DNA of 55,220 nucleotides from an uncultured Pseudomonadales bacterium. Lineage in GTDB: Bacteria; Pseudomonadota; Gammaproteobacteria; Pseudomonadales; Azotimanducaceae. The DNA is taken from the NCBI GenBank assembly GCA_943787425.1, contig CALSMJ010000002.1, positions 1 to 55,220 on the forward strand. The letters are read 5' to 3'. The notes beneath the pieces were generated by a model. That model saw nothing but the letters and a program-made list of their open reading frames with translations. It had not been told where the DNA came from and made no database searches. Below are positions 9,634 through 18,010 of the stretch, piece by piece. The position numbers and the translations under genes were made by a program. Every line of letters begins with the position of its first letter. The stretch's first letter is position 1.

Positions 9634-10041
9634 CTGGACATTCCCGGTTGTCACGCTGGTCGCTACGCGCCGGCGTTATTATTATTATGCTGCCAAAGCC
9701 CTTCTGTGGTTAGAGCGATCGGTGACAGACCTGATACAGCGTGCTGCAAGGCTGCTTGATTAGTTATAAACCATCTCGGCCGAATGGCCTAACTCAATAA
9801 GGGGTCTCGGTGACTGCGGTGTATGCGCCCGTCGGCTTGGGACGGTGATTCGGTTTGCGCTGAGAATGCAGGAAAGATTACTTGGCGCGTCCTATCCGGC
9901 GGGGTATTGGTTTGAAGCCGGGTTTTGGAATTGGGGTTTGGCGCTCGGCGGAATCGCCAGCCCAGTACAGACAGTCCTTTATAGGAAGTGTTGAGCGCCC
10001 TCGGCAATCGCCCTCGGCGACCGCCCTCAGGAATCGCAGTC
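9634..10041. other. 408-bp intergenic region, no gene seen
   Basis: This lies between the stop of the FAD-oxidase operon and the start of the transporter, both on the minus strand. A TTATTATTATTA run near 9675-9686 is AT-rich on otherwise GC-rich DNA and could belong to the transporter promoter. The only other structure is the 13-bp triplet repeat listed separately. Short frames here have no protein-like features. Confidence 0.5.
9996..10034 (+). repeat. Three imperfect 13-bp direct repeats
   Basis: CGCCCTCGGCAAT, CGCCCTCGGCGAC and CGCCCTCAGGAAT follow one another without a gap. They end a few bases before the 3' end of the FAD-oxidase gene. There is no evidence of function; such a tract may come from replication slippage. 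Confidence 0.75.
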
Positions 10042-11452
10042 TTAGAAAATCTTGCCGGGGTTAAGAATGCCTCTGGGATCCATGGCCATTTTGATCGTGC
10101 GCATCAATTGAATCTCAGCGTCGTCACGCACGAAGTGCAGATAAGGTTTCTTCTCCAGGCCGACGCCGTGTTCCGCCGAAACAGAGCCTTCGATGGCCTT
10201 AAGGGGCTCGTAAACCGCTGCCTCAACGCCTTCGCGCTGCGCAGGGCTGTCGCCACCCACGGCGATCGCAAAGTGCAGGTTGCCGTCACCCACATGGCCC
10301 AATACAAAGTTTTTAGGCGCGTCAAAACGCGCTGCGAGGCCTGCATTCACCGCGTCCACATAACGCGCCATCTCGGACAGTCTGAGGCTCACATCGAACA
10401 AAAAGACCGGCGCAGAATTGAAAGGCCTGGGCAACATCATCCCGGAGCCCCCAGAGCTGATCGGTTTGTTGGCTCGACTGCGACACCACCGCGTCCACAA
10501 TGAGTTCGGCTTCAAGGGCCTGCGCAAGGATGGCTTCGAGTTGCTCTTGGGCGGCGCCCATGGCTTCCACCAAAACATAGTAGGCTGCATTGTCTGGTAA
10601 TGGGCGTTGGTTCGGCGCCGGCGGTTGGGTTACCAGTTGGTAAAAGTTCTGCCACATCACTTCAAAGGCCGAAAGGTTGCCCGCAAGGCCGCGGTCGAGC
10701 TGTTTTAAGAAGCTAACCAGGGCGTCAAAGGAATTGATCGCGACCAGCGCCGTGGGCGCGATGGTGACTTCTTCGCGGCAGCGCAGTACGGCGCGGGTAA
10801 TGATCCCGAGGGTGCCCTCGGTGCCCAAGAACCATTGTTTTAAATCATAGCCGGCATTGTTCTTGATCATCCGGTTCATGCTGCTGATGATGGTGCCATC
10901 TGCCATGACGGCCTCGAGCCCGAGCACCATGTCACGGGCCATACCATAGCGAATGACGCGATTGCCGCCGGCATTGGTCGACAGGTTGCCGCCAAGGGTG
11001 CAGGAGCCGCGGCTGCCCAAATCAAGCGGGAACATCAAGCCCTCACTGGCTGCGGCCTCTTGGACGCTTTGGAGCATGACACCCGCTTGAACCACCATCG
11101 TGCGTTCGCTGGCTGAGATTTCTTCGATGACGTTGAGGCGTTCCGTTGACAGCACGATATCCAGCGGTTGGGTTAGCGCACCTTCAACCAGGCCGGTCAA
11201 GCCGCCATGGGGCACGACGCTTTGATGATGTTCATGGCAGATCCGGAGTGCGTGGCTGACTTCCTCAGTCGTTTTGGGGCGAACCAGGACTTGTGCTTGA
11301 ATCAGATCAGACCGCCAGATCCCTGCGCTGCGCTCGGTGACGTCGCGTCCAATGAGCACGGTGCCTTCTGGTAAGGCGCGCAAAAGGGCTTTCACGACCG
11401 GTCGTTGGTCAACTGCAATCGTTGGTTCCGTTTGCTCTGTGGGCGGGTTCAT
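10042..11452 (-). CDS. FAD-linked oxidase (GlcD / D-lactate dehydrogenase-like), frameshifted
   Basis: FAD-binding oxidoreductase of the glycolate oxidase subunit D / D-2-hydroxyacid dehydrogenase family (about 470 codons), expected to oxidise a 2-hydroxyacid. The N-terminal half carries the PCMH-type FAD fold (VLVRPKTTEEV, then GSRGSCTLGGNLSTNAGGN, then GTEGTLGIIT). The C-terminal half carries GHVGDGNLHF and SAEHGVG, the His-bearing metal/substrate motifs. The two halves lie in different frames: the first runs through LWGLRDDVAQAFQF, the second resumes at APVFLFDVSLRL, with the break near 10416-10422. One extra base or two missing bases would explain it. I chose the ATG at 11452, four bases after the thiolase stop. 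It is the last gene of an operon with GGT and thiolase. It is either a recent pseudogene or a sequence error; no other damage is visible. Confidence 0.85.
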
Positions 11453-11456
11453 GGGT

Positions 11457-12653
11457 TTAGGCCGCCCGTTCAAAGATTGCGGCAATGCCCTGGCCGCCGC
11501 CAATACACATGGTTTCAAGGGCATATCGGCCCTGGCGTCGGTGCAGTTCGCTCAGCATGTCCGCGAGAATGCGACCGCCCGTTGCGCCGATAGGATGTCC
11601 GAGGGAAATGCCGGAGCCATTGACGTTCAATCGGTCATCATCGTGCCAACCCCAGCCTTTGAGCACCGCCAAGACCTGACACGCAAAGGCTTCGTTCAGT
11701 TCAACCAAATCCATATCCTCAAAACCCAGGCCGGTGCGGTTAAACAGTTTTTCAACGGCCGGCACCGGGCCAATGCCCATGGTTGCCGGATGGCAGCCGG
11801 CGGCAGCCCAGCCGACCAAGTAGGCGCTGGGGGTGAGGCCAAGCGCTTCCAATTGATCCTCAGCAACGACCAGACAAGCCGCGGCGGCATCATTTTGTTG
11901 GGAGGCATTGCCTGCGGTGACGACGCCGCCATGAATCGGTTTGAGCTGGCTCAAAGATTCAAGCGTTGTGTTGGGGCGGACGCCTTCGTCGGTTGCAAAG
12001 TTTAAGGCCGCGCCCTTGCCTTGGGGCACGGCAATACCCACCAGATGGTCTTTAAATTTCCCAGCGGCCCAAGCCGCAGCGGCGCGCTGTTGCGAACGTA
12101 AGGCATAGGCGTCGGCCTCGGCACGGGAGATTTGATACTCGGTTGCTAAATTTTCAGCGGTTTCGATCATGCCTGAAATTGCGCCAAAGCGGGCTTCAGG
12201 TTGTGAGCGCACGCGGCCACGTTCCAATCGGTCGTGGAGCGTTGCTGCGCCGCCTTTTTGACCCTGCCGCATGGCGGTGGTGTAGAACTCAACATTGCTC
12301 ATACTTTCAGCGCCGCCAGCGATCACCACATCGGCCACGCCGGTTTGGACCATCATCGCCGCATTGGCTATGGCCTGCACACCACTCCCACAACGCCGGT
12401 CGACTTGCGTGCCGGAGACAGAAAGCGGCAGGTCAGCAGCAAGGGCCGCCCAACGTCCAATGCAGGGCGCCTCGCCCGAGGGATAACCCTGGGCAAAGAC
12501 CACTTCGTCGACGCGCTCAGGGTCAAGACCGGTTCGGCTCATGAGGTCGCGAATGACCAGCGCCCCTAAATCCTCTGCGCCAAAGGCACTTAAGGCGCCG
12601 AGATAGCGACCGACGCCGGTTCGGATGGGGGAGACAATGGCTGCGCGTCGCAT
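11457..12653 (-). CDS. Acetyl-CoA C-acyltransferase (thiolase)
   Basis: Thiolase of 398 residues that catalyses thiolytic cleavage of 3-ketoacyl-CoA (degradative type) or the reverse condensation. It shows the nucleophilic Cys region RRCGSGVQA (about residue 88), AGGAESMSN, LNEAFACQ, the His-bearing SGISLGHPIGATGGR and the terminal CIGGGQGIAAIFE with the second catalytic Cys. All key residues are present. The ATG is preceded by AAGGA seven bases upstream, and this Shine-Dalgarno overlaps the stop of the GGT gene, so the two are translated from one message. The oxidase follows 4 bases downstream. The context suggests beta-oxidation-like breakdown of a side chain or ring product; the chain-length preference cannot be read from sequence alone. 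Confidence 0.95.
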   Translation of the reverse strand: MRRAAIVSPIRTGVGRYLGALSAFGAEDLGALVIRDLMSRTGLDPERVDEVVFAQGYPSGEAPCIGRWAALAADLPLSVSGTQVDRRCGSGVQAIANAAMMVQTGVADVVIAGGAESMSNVEFYTTAMRQGQKGGAATLHDRLERGRVRSQPEARFGAISGMIETAENLATEYQISRAEADAYALRSQQRAAAAWAAGKFKDHLVGIAVPQGKGAALNFATDEGVRPNTTLESLSQLKPIHGGVVTAGNASQQNDAAAACLVVAEDQLEALGLTPSAYLVGWAAAGCHPATMGIGPVPAVEKLFNRTGLGFEDMDLVELNEAFACQVLAVLKGWGWHDDDRLNVNGSGISLGHPIGATGGRILADMLSELHRRQGRYALETMCIGGGQGIAAIFERAA

Positions 12654-12662
12654 AGAGATTCC

Positions 12663-14522
12663 TTAATTTGATTGCGGTAAACGTGATGGCGCTGAGAGGG
12701 CCTGAACCGAACCCTCGCGGCGTGGATCGGCGGCGCCGATGAGGCCAGCAGGGGTAACCTCGATGACGTGTAATCCTGAATTTTCACCCTCGCGGCGCTT
12801 AACCGGATACCCGAAGGCTTCCAAAGTACTGGCGACTTCCGGACCCAGCGCGCGTCCGATTTCAACCCGAACGGTTTCACCCCGAGCAATGATGTTGGGG
12901 TAATTAACCGCCGCTTGCGGCGTCAAGCCCCAATCCAGAATGCCCAGAAGGCTTTTGGCAACATAGGCCGGAATGGAATTGCCGCCTGGCGAGCCAGTAA
13001 CCAGCCGGAGTTCGCCATCGGCCTCAAAGACCATGGTCGGTGACATGGAGGACCTAGGCCGTCGGTTGGGCGCCACCGCATTGGCCAAGCGCCGGCCGTC
13101 GGCAGGCACTTCCTTAGCAAAATCGGTCATTTCATTGTTCAAAAGAAAGCCCTTAGCCCAGCGCTGAGTTCCAAAAGGGCCTTCGACTGTTGCAGTCATT
13201 GCAACCGCATTGCCTTCAAAGTCGATAATGGACAGGTGCGTTGTGCCGGCCATCTCATCCGTCGTATCGGGCGCCCATTGCACGCCCGAAATGCTGGCAT
13301 CATAGGCGGTCAAGTCGCCGTGGGTCGGTTTCTCAGACGGCTCAAATCGATCAAGTGCCCGAGCCTTGAGGTACCCAGGGCTCAGCAGCGTATCAAGCGG
13401 GATATTGATTTCATCAGGATCGCCGAAAAAGTGATCACGGTCGGCATAGGCCAAACGCTGGGCATCCACAAAGCTTTGGAGGCGGGATTCAAGGTTGGCA
13501 TTGTCTGGAATCAGCTGATCGTAGAGCCCCATAACCATAATTTGCGCGGCCCCTGATGAAGGTGGTGCGGTGGTGCAGATGCGCAAATCGCGATAGGGGC
13601 CGCAGATGACGGGCCGTTCTTTGACCTCATAGTTTTTCAGATCCTCAAGGCTCAGACTGCCCGGGTTCGGCGCTCGCGCTGCACCCGCAACAATCGCCTC
13701 AGCGATGTCGCCGGTGTAGAACGCATCGGGTCCGTCGGTTGCAATCGCCATCAAGGTTGCGGCGTACTCCGGGTTCTTCAAGCGCGCACCCGCTTTGAGG
13801 GCTTCGCCGTTCGGGTAAAAGTACGCCGCTGAACCCGTGTTCACCGCAAGACGACTTCGTTTCGCCATCATCGGTAGATAATTTGCAAGCCGGGGTGAGA
13901 CGATAAAGCCCTCGCTTGCGAGTTTAAGCGCCGGTTGAAAGAGCGTCGGCCATGGCAGGCGTCCCGCGCGTTGATGGGCGGCGTAGTACAGCGCAACGGT
14001 GCCGGGTGTGCCGACCGCTTTGCCGCTCTGCCAAGCATCCAGGTAACCCATGACACCGTCATCGGTCATAAAGAGATCGGGCGTCACGCTTGCGGGGGCG
14101 CTCTCGCGGCCGTCCAAAAACGTCGTTTGATTCTGGGCGCGGTCAAAGTGCAGTAAAAAAGCGCCGCCCCCCAGACCTGAACTTTGGGGCTCAACCAACC
14201 CCAGTACCAAGTGGGTTGCGATCGCGGCATCCACGGCGTTGCCGCCAAGTTCGAGCATTTTGATGCCAGCGTCGACGGCCAGTGGGTTCGCGGCGGTCAC
14301 CATCGCGCCATGGGGCCAAGGGGTTGCTGGTGGCTCAAGGTTTGCTTGCGCGTCGACGGACTGCGTGTCTGCGCTGCAGCCGCTGATCCAAAGTAACAGG
14401 ACAAACGTCGCGAGGGTCGCGATCTGCTTCCACTGTGGTAACAAAAAAAGGTCCTGGCTCACGGGCGGTCCGGCGACTATAAAGGAAGATTGATCATACC
14501 TGAGAACCAAAGGGTGGGTCAC
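12663..14522 (-). CDS. ggt: Gamma-glutamyltransferase, lipoprotein-type
   Basis: Gamma-glutamyltranspeptidase that cleaves or transfers the gamma-glutamyl group of glutathione and related compounds outside the cytoplasm. The Ntn-hydrolase nucleophile is the Thr in GTTHLSIID, where the precursor cuts itself into large and small subunits. LLNNEMTDFA and GSPGGNSIPAY are the usual substrate-pocket motifs of the small subunit. The N-terminus contains a hydrophobic stretch ending in LWISGC, a lipobox, so the protein is probably lipid-anchored. The start is uncertain: the GTG at 14522 has AGGAG upstream, but a TTG at 14444 with AGGA seven bases before it gives a much better lipoprotein signal (about 22 residues). 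It is the first gene of the GGT-thiolase-oxidase operon, an unusual pairing. Confidence 0.93.
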   Translation of the reverse strand: MTHPLVLRYDQSSFIVAGPPVSQDLFLLPQWKQIATLATFVLLLWISGCSADTQSVDAQANLEPPATPWPHGAMVTAANPLAVDAGIKMLELGGNAVDAAIATHLVLGLVEPQSSGLGGGAFLLHFDRAQNQTTFLDGRESAPASVTPDLFMTDDGVMGYLDAWQSGKAVGTPGTVALYYAAHQRAGRLPWPTLFQPALKLASEGFIVSPRLANYLPMMAKRSRLAVNTGSAAYFYPNGEALKAGARLKNPEYAATLMAIATDGPDAFYTGDIAEAIVAGAARAPNPGSLSLEDLKNYEVKERPVICGPYRDLRICTTAPPSSGAAQIMVMGLYDQLIPDNANLESRLQSFVDAQRLAYADRDHFFGDPDEINIPLDTLLSPGYLKARALDRFEPSEKPTHGDLTAYDASISGVQWAPDTTDEMAGTTHLSIIDFEGNAVAMTATVEGPFGTQRWAKGFLLNNEMTDFAKEVPADGRRLANAVAPNRRPRSSMSPTMVFEADGELRLVTGSPGGNSIPAYVAKSLLGILDWGLTPQAAVNYPNIIARGETVRVEIGRALGPEVASTLEAFGYPVKRREGENSGLHVIEVTPAGLIGAADPRREGSVQALSAPSRLPQSN

Positions 14523-14612
14523 CCGTAGGGTCTCCTGCTGGGTGATTCAGGTGTCATGGCGTTATTGTCGTGGTAGCCTCAGTGCTGCGAATTGAAACGG
14601 AGCGCCAGAACG

Positions 14613-15608
14613 ATGAATGAGCAAATATTAATTAAGACCTTGCCAAGCGGAAAACTCGCAGCGGATCACTATGAGCGGGTGGCCAGCCCCATGCCAGAGA
14701 TTCAGGCCGGCGAGGTGCTGGTTAAAACCAACGCGTTCGCGATCACTGCTGGCACCCGAGCCGGACTTCAAGGCAGTGCCAGTTATGCTGGGGCGCCGAC
14801 CACGGGCATCGTGATGGGCGGCACCGGCGTCGGCACCATCGTCGCCACCAACTCAGACGCGGTGCAGGTTGGCGATCAGGTCCTCACCAGCACGGGCTGG
14901 CAACAATACTCTGTCCAAAAGCCAAGCAACCTCGAGCTGATTCCAGCCGGGCACGATCCATTGCATTACCTCGGGCCAATGGGGGTCAATGGTCTGACAG
15001 CCTACTTTGGCTTGCTCTCGGTGGGCGAGGCCCGAGCAGAACAAACGGTCATGGTGTCGGCCGCGGCTGGCTCGGTTGGGCATTTGGTCGGGCAGATGGC
15101 GAAGATTCAAGATTGTACGGTGGTGGGTGTGGCTGGCAGTGACCAGAAAAACGATACCCTGGTTTCCAAGCTTGGGTTTGATGCTGCGGTGAATTACAAA
15201 AACGGCGATTATCGTGCCGCGTTAAAAGAGGCCACGCCGGATGGCGTTGACGTTTACTTTGATAATACGGGCGGATTCATTTTAGGCTCGGCACTCTTTC
15301 GGATGAACGTTGGTGGCCGAATTGCCTGTTGTGGGGTGGTATCCCAGTACGATACCAGTTCGCCAGAGCCTGGCCCGAAAGGCATCCCAGGTCTATTGGT
15401 TAACAAGCGCATCACGATGCGCGGCTTCTTGGTGTTCGACTTTGCCGACCAATATGCCGAGGCGCGCAGTGAGATTCACGGCTGGTTGCAATCGGGCGCC
15501 TTGATCAGTCTTACCGATCAAGTTTCAGGCCTCGCTGCGGCACCAGATGCCTTTGTCGATCTACTGGCGGGCGGCAACATCGGAACGCGCGTGGTCGTGC
15601 TCGACTAG
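14613..15608 (+). CDS. Zinc-independent NADP-dependent oxidoreductase, MDR family
   Basis: Medium-chain reductase of the leukotriene B4 12-hydroxydehydrogenase / prostaglandin reductase / CurA branch, which reduces the C=C double bond of enones with NADPH. The nucleotide-binding motif is SAAAGSVGHLVGQMAK, followed by the NADPH-associated VAGSDQKNDTL. YKNGDY and VDVYFDNTGG are typical of this subgroup. No zinc-binding Cys/His set is present. I chose the ATG at 14613 (MNEQILIK) with GGAG about 10 bases upstream; the frame runs open to a TTG at 14592. It is divergent from the GGT operon with under 100 bases between, so a shared regulatory region is possible. Its 3' end converges on the SDR gene. 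Confidence 0.9.
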   Translation: MNEQILIKTLPSGKLAADHYERVASPMPEIQAGEVLVKTNAFAITAGTRAGLQGSASYAGAPTTGIVMGGTGVGTIVATNSDAVQVGDQVLTSTGWQQYSVQKPSNLELIPAGHDPLHYLGPMGVNGLTAYFGLLSVGEARAEQTVMVSAAAGSVGHLVGQMAKIQDCTVVGVAGSDQKNDTLVSKLGFDAAVNYKNGDYRAALKEATPDGVDVYFDNTGGFILGSALFRMNVGGRIACCGVVSQYDTSSPEPGPKGIPGLLVNKRITMRGFLVFDFADQYAEARSEIHGWLQSGALISLTDQVSGLAAAPDAFVDLLAGGNIGTRVVVLD

Positions 15609-15735
15609 CGAATGGCCACTGGGGCGCCCTCGTTGCGGCGTGCCGCGCGCGAGGCTGAACCCGCGTCAGCGTTTGGCAATTGCTGTGATCGCTGGCGCTA
15701 AAGTCTTACTAAGCGGTGCTGCTCCGGGCTTGATG

Positions 15736-16506
15736 CTATTTGGGCTTTGCACCGCCCCCAACCCGTAGGATTTCTCCGCTGACCCAGCTGGCAGCGTCTG
15801 AGGCTAAATAAACGCAGGCCGAGCCGATATCTTGGGGTGTGCCCAGGCGGCCGAGCGGAATGTTCCATTCTTCTAAGAGCTCGTCCAACTGATCTTCAGA
15901 TTTTTTCAGCGCTTTGAGCATCACTTCGGTCGGAATGGCGCCCGGCATCACGCCGTTGACGCGAATGCGTGGCGCGAGCTCCGCCGACAAGGTCCAGGTG
16001 AGGGAGTTCACGCCTGCTTTGGCCGCACCATAGTGGCCGCTGCCAGGAACAGGACCTGTACCGGCACCGGAGGAGATGTTGATGATGCTGCCGTCATCAA
16101 TGTGTCGCGCCGCCGTCATGCAGCCGTCATAGACCGAAGTAAGGTTTACGGCGATGGTGCGATGCCATTCGTCCCGAGGCAGGGTCGTCATAGGTTGGCG
16201 CATGGTCGAGCCACCCGCGTTATTCACCCAAATCGTGAGCTTGCCAAAAGCCGCTTTGGTTGCAACCGCCAGAGCTTCAAGTGCATCGGGGTCGGTCACA
16301 TCGGTTGTGACCGCAATGGCCTCACCGCCGGCTGCAATAATGCGTTCGGCCACCGCTTCGATCTCATGGGTTCGGCGTGCCGCGACAGCGACCTTCGCAC
16401 CCGCCCGCGCGAAATCCATTGCGATGCCCTCGCCAATGCCGCGGCCGGCACCAGTGATCACGGCAACGTGGTTTTTGAGCGAAAACCGCTCCAATACATC
16501 GTGCAT
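15736..16506 (-). CDS. SDR-family oxidoreductase
   Basis: Classical short-chain dehydrogenase/reductase (256 residues) using NAD(P). The cofactor motif TGAGRGIG is at 18-25, NNAG at 95-98, the catalytic Ser at 145/146 and YxxxK at Tyr159-Lys163. The C-terminal PLGRLGTPQDIG and GEILRVGGG are usual for this family. ARR near residues 43-45 after the second beta strand suggests NADP(H) rather than NAD(H) (inference). The ATG has GGAG seven bases upstream. Best general resemblance is to hydroxysteroid or 3-oxoacyl reductases; the substrate is not determined. It is divergent from the kinase gene at 16567 with only 60 bases between them, which suggests coordinated control. Confidence 0.93.
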   Translation of the reverse strand: MHDVLERFSLKNHVAVITGAGRGIGEGIAMDFARAGAKVAVAARRTHEIEAVAERIIAAGGEAIAVTTDVTDPDALEALAVATKAAFGKLTIWVNNAGGSTMRQPMTTLPRDEWHRTIAVNLTSVYDGCMTAARHIDDGSIINISSGAGTGPVPGSGHYGAAKAGVNSLTWTLSAELAPRIRVNGVMPGAIPTEVMLKALKKSEDQLDELLEEWNIPLGRLGTPQDIGSACVYLASDAASWVSGEILRVGGGAKPK

Positions 16507-16566
16507 TTCGAACTCCGTTGGGTTGGGTTACTATCAAGGCATTAAACCACATTTGAAGGGGAACCC

Positions 16567-17652
16567 ATGGCTATTTCACTACAGCATGCAGGTGAGTTCA
16601 CGGTTGCGTTGGCAAACCAGCTCTTAGCTGATGTGCTGGGGGATGCAATCACCGCTGTACAGGTGACGCCGCTCGGAGAAGGCGTGGGCCTGATGTCCTC
16701 GATTGGCCGTGCCGCCTTGACCCTGGCCTCGGGTAAGAACACGTCGGTTGTGGTGAAGGTGATCGCTCAGACTGAAAATGTTGCGATTTCGAAGCAACTG
16801 AACTTTTATGCCAACGAAATTGATTTTTATCGGTACTTATCACCGATCTGCCCGATTCGAAGCCCGAAGTGTTATTTTGCAGACATCGATCCCGAGACGC
16901 AGGATTTTCTGTTGATTTTAGAGGATCTTGGCACCGCAGCGGCGGGTGATCAGCTTAAAGGGTGTGATGAGGCCTTGATGTTACAAGGCTTTGAAAAGGC
17001 GGCCCAACTCCATGGCCGGTTTTGGGGCAAGACCGATCAGTATCCTTGGTTGCGCTATCAAAACGTACCTGAAGTAAATCAATTTCGCCAAGACGTGGTG
17101 TTTCGTCCGGGTGTTGCGCCAACCCTTGCGGCTTTTCCGGAGTACTTTACCGGTGACCTGGCCGAAGTCGTGACTCAGATTGGGGAAAATTTTGTATCGA
17201 TCTTTGAGCGCGCCATGACCGGTACCCAAACCGTGATTCACGGTGACTATCGTATCGACAACATGTTGTTGCCGGTGGTTGATGGCAAGGTTGAGATCGT
17301 AGCGGTGGATTGGCAAAACACCACCGGGGGCCGCGGTCCTCATGATATCGCCTACTTTAGTTCTCAGAGTTGCGGTCCGGAAATGCGGGGCGCGACGGAA
17401 ATGGCGGCTTTGCGGCGCTATCATGAGATTTTAATGGATGAAGGCGTCAAGGATTACAGCTTTGATCAATGCCTTGAGGATTTCCGGGTCAACCTAATGA
17501 TTACCATGATTACGCCCATCGCAATCATCGGCACGATGGACGCCGGTAATGAACGCGGGCTTGAGCTTGGCCGAGTGATATTAGAGCGCGGGCTCAGTTC
17601 ATTGAAGGCAATGGACTGCGGCAGTCTTTTAAAAGAACTGAAACTCGCTTAA
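16567..17652 (+). CDS. Phosphotransferase, ecdysteroid-kinase-like (APH fold)
   Basis: Small-molecule kinase of the aminoglycoside-phosphotransferase/choline-kinase fold (361 residues), closest in appearance to the ecdysteroid-kinase-like group. The N-lobe has VVVKV (Lys64, ATP) and the acidic residue in NEIDFY. The C-lobe has the catalytic Brenner motif HGDYRIDN (225-232, with Asp227 and Asn232) and VDWQNT (Asp248) as the metal-binding DFG equivalent, then GRGPHDIAYF. AAGGGGAA precedes the ATG. Members of this group are often found beside SDR, acyl-CoA and P450 genes in steroid- or terpenoid-using bacteria (recalled, not checked). Drug resistance is not implied. It is divergent from the SDR. 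Confidence 0.85.
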   Translation: MAISLQHAGEFTVALANQLLADVLGDAITAVQVTPLGEGVGLMSSIGRAALTLASGKNTSVVVKVIAQTENVAISKQLNFYANEIDFYRYLSPICPIRSPKCYFADIDPETQDFLLILEDLGTAAAGDQLKGCDEALMLQGFEKAAQLHGRFWGKTDQYPWLRYQNVPEVNQFRQDVVFRPGVAPTLAAFPEYFTGDLAEVVTQIGENFVSIFERAMTGTQTVIHGDYRIDNMLLPVVDGKVEIVAVDWQNTTGGRGPHDIAYFSSQSCGPEMRGATEMAALRRYHEILMDEGVKDYSFDQCLEDFRVNLMITMITPIAIIGTMDAGNERGLELGRVILERGLSSLKAMDCGSLLKELKLA

Positions 17653-18010
17653 TCCCGGAGCCTCGCGCTTTTTGTTGGCAGCGTTGGCTGTGCCTGAGGG
17701 AAGGCAATGCGCAGCGCTCTAAGGCTTGAGTACCCTCGGGCTGGAAGGCATTAAGGTTGTAAGACGATAAGACGATAAGACGATAAGACGATAAGACGAT
17801 AAGACGATAAGACGAATAAACGATAAGACGATGTTTTCGTTCGATGAGACCAGGCCATGCGTGAGAGCCCTTGCCGACCCGCAAAAAAACGCACAACGGC
17901 AGCACGCAAGGCGCGCTCAACATCGATAAACCCCTGCGCGATGGCGGAAAACCGTTGACCATCGGGTTGCCTTAAAGTAACAACGCGTATCCCTAAGAAG
18001 GAGTAAAGCA
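17653..18010. other. Intergenic leader before beta-helix gene
   Basis: No gene is seen in these 358 bases. The stretch holds the octamer repeat tract listed separately, then about 160 bases of unique sequence, then AAGAAGGAG (17995-18003), a strong Shine-Dalgarno for the ATG at 18011. Frames on the minus strand across the tract encode only low-complexity peptide from the repeat. Confidence 0.6.
17761..17832 (+). repeat. Octamer tandem repeat (AAGACGAT)n
   Basis: Six perfect head-to-tail copies of AAGACGAT (17761-17808), then a partial copy, a short interruption and one more perfect copy (17825-17832). The unit is not a multiple of three, and the tract is non-coding. It lies about 180 bases before the beta-helix/cytochrome operon. 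Slippage could change the spacing of any promoter element around it. Confidence 0.95.
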
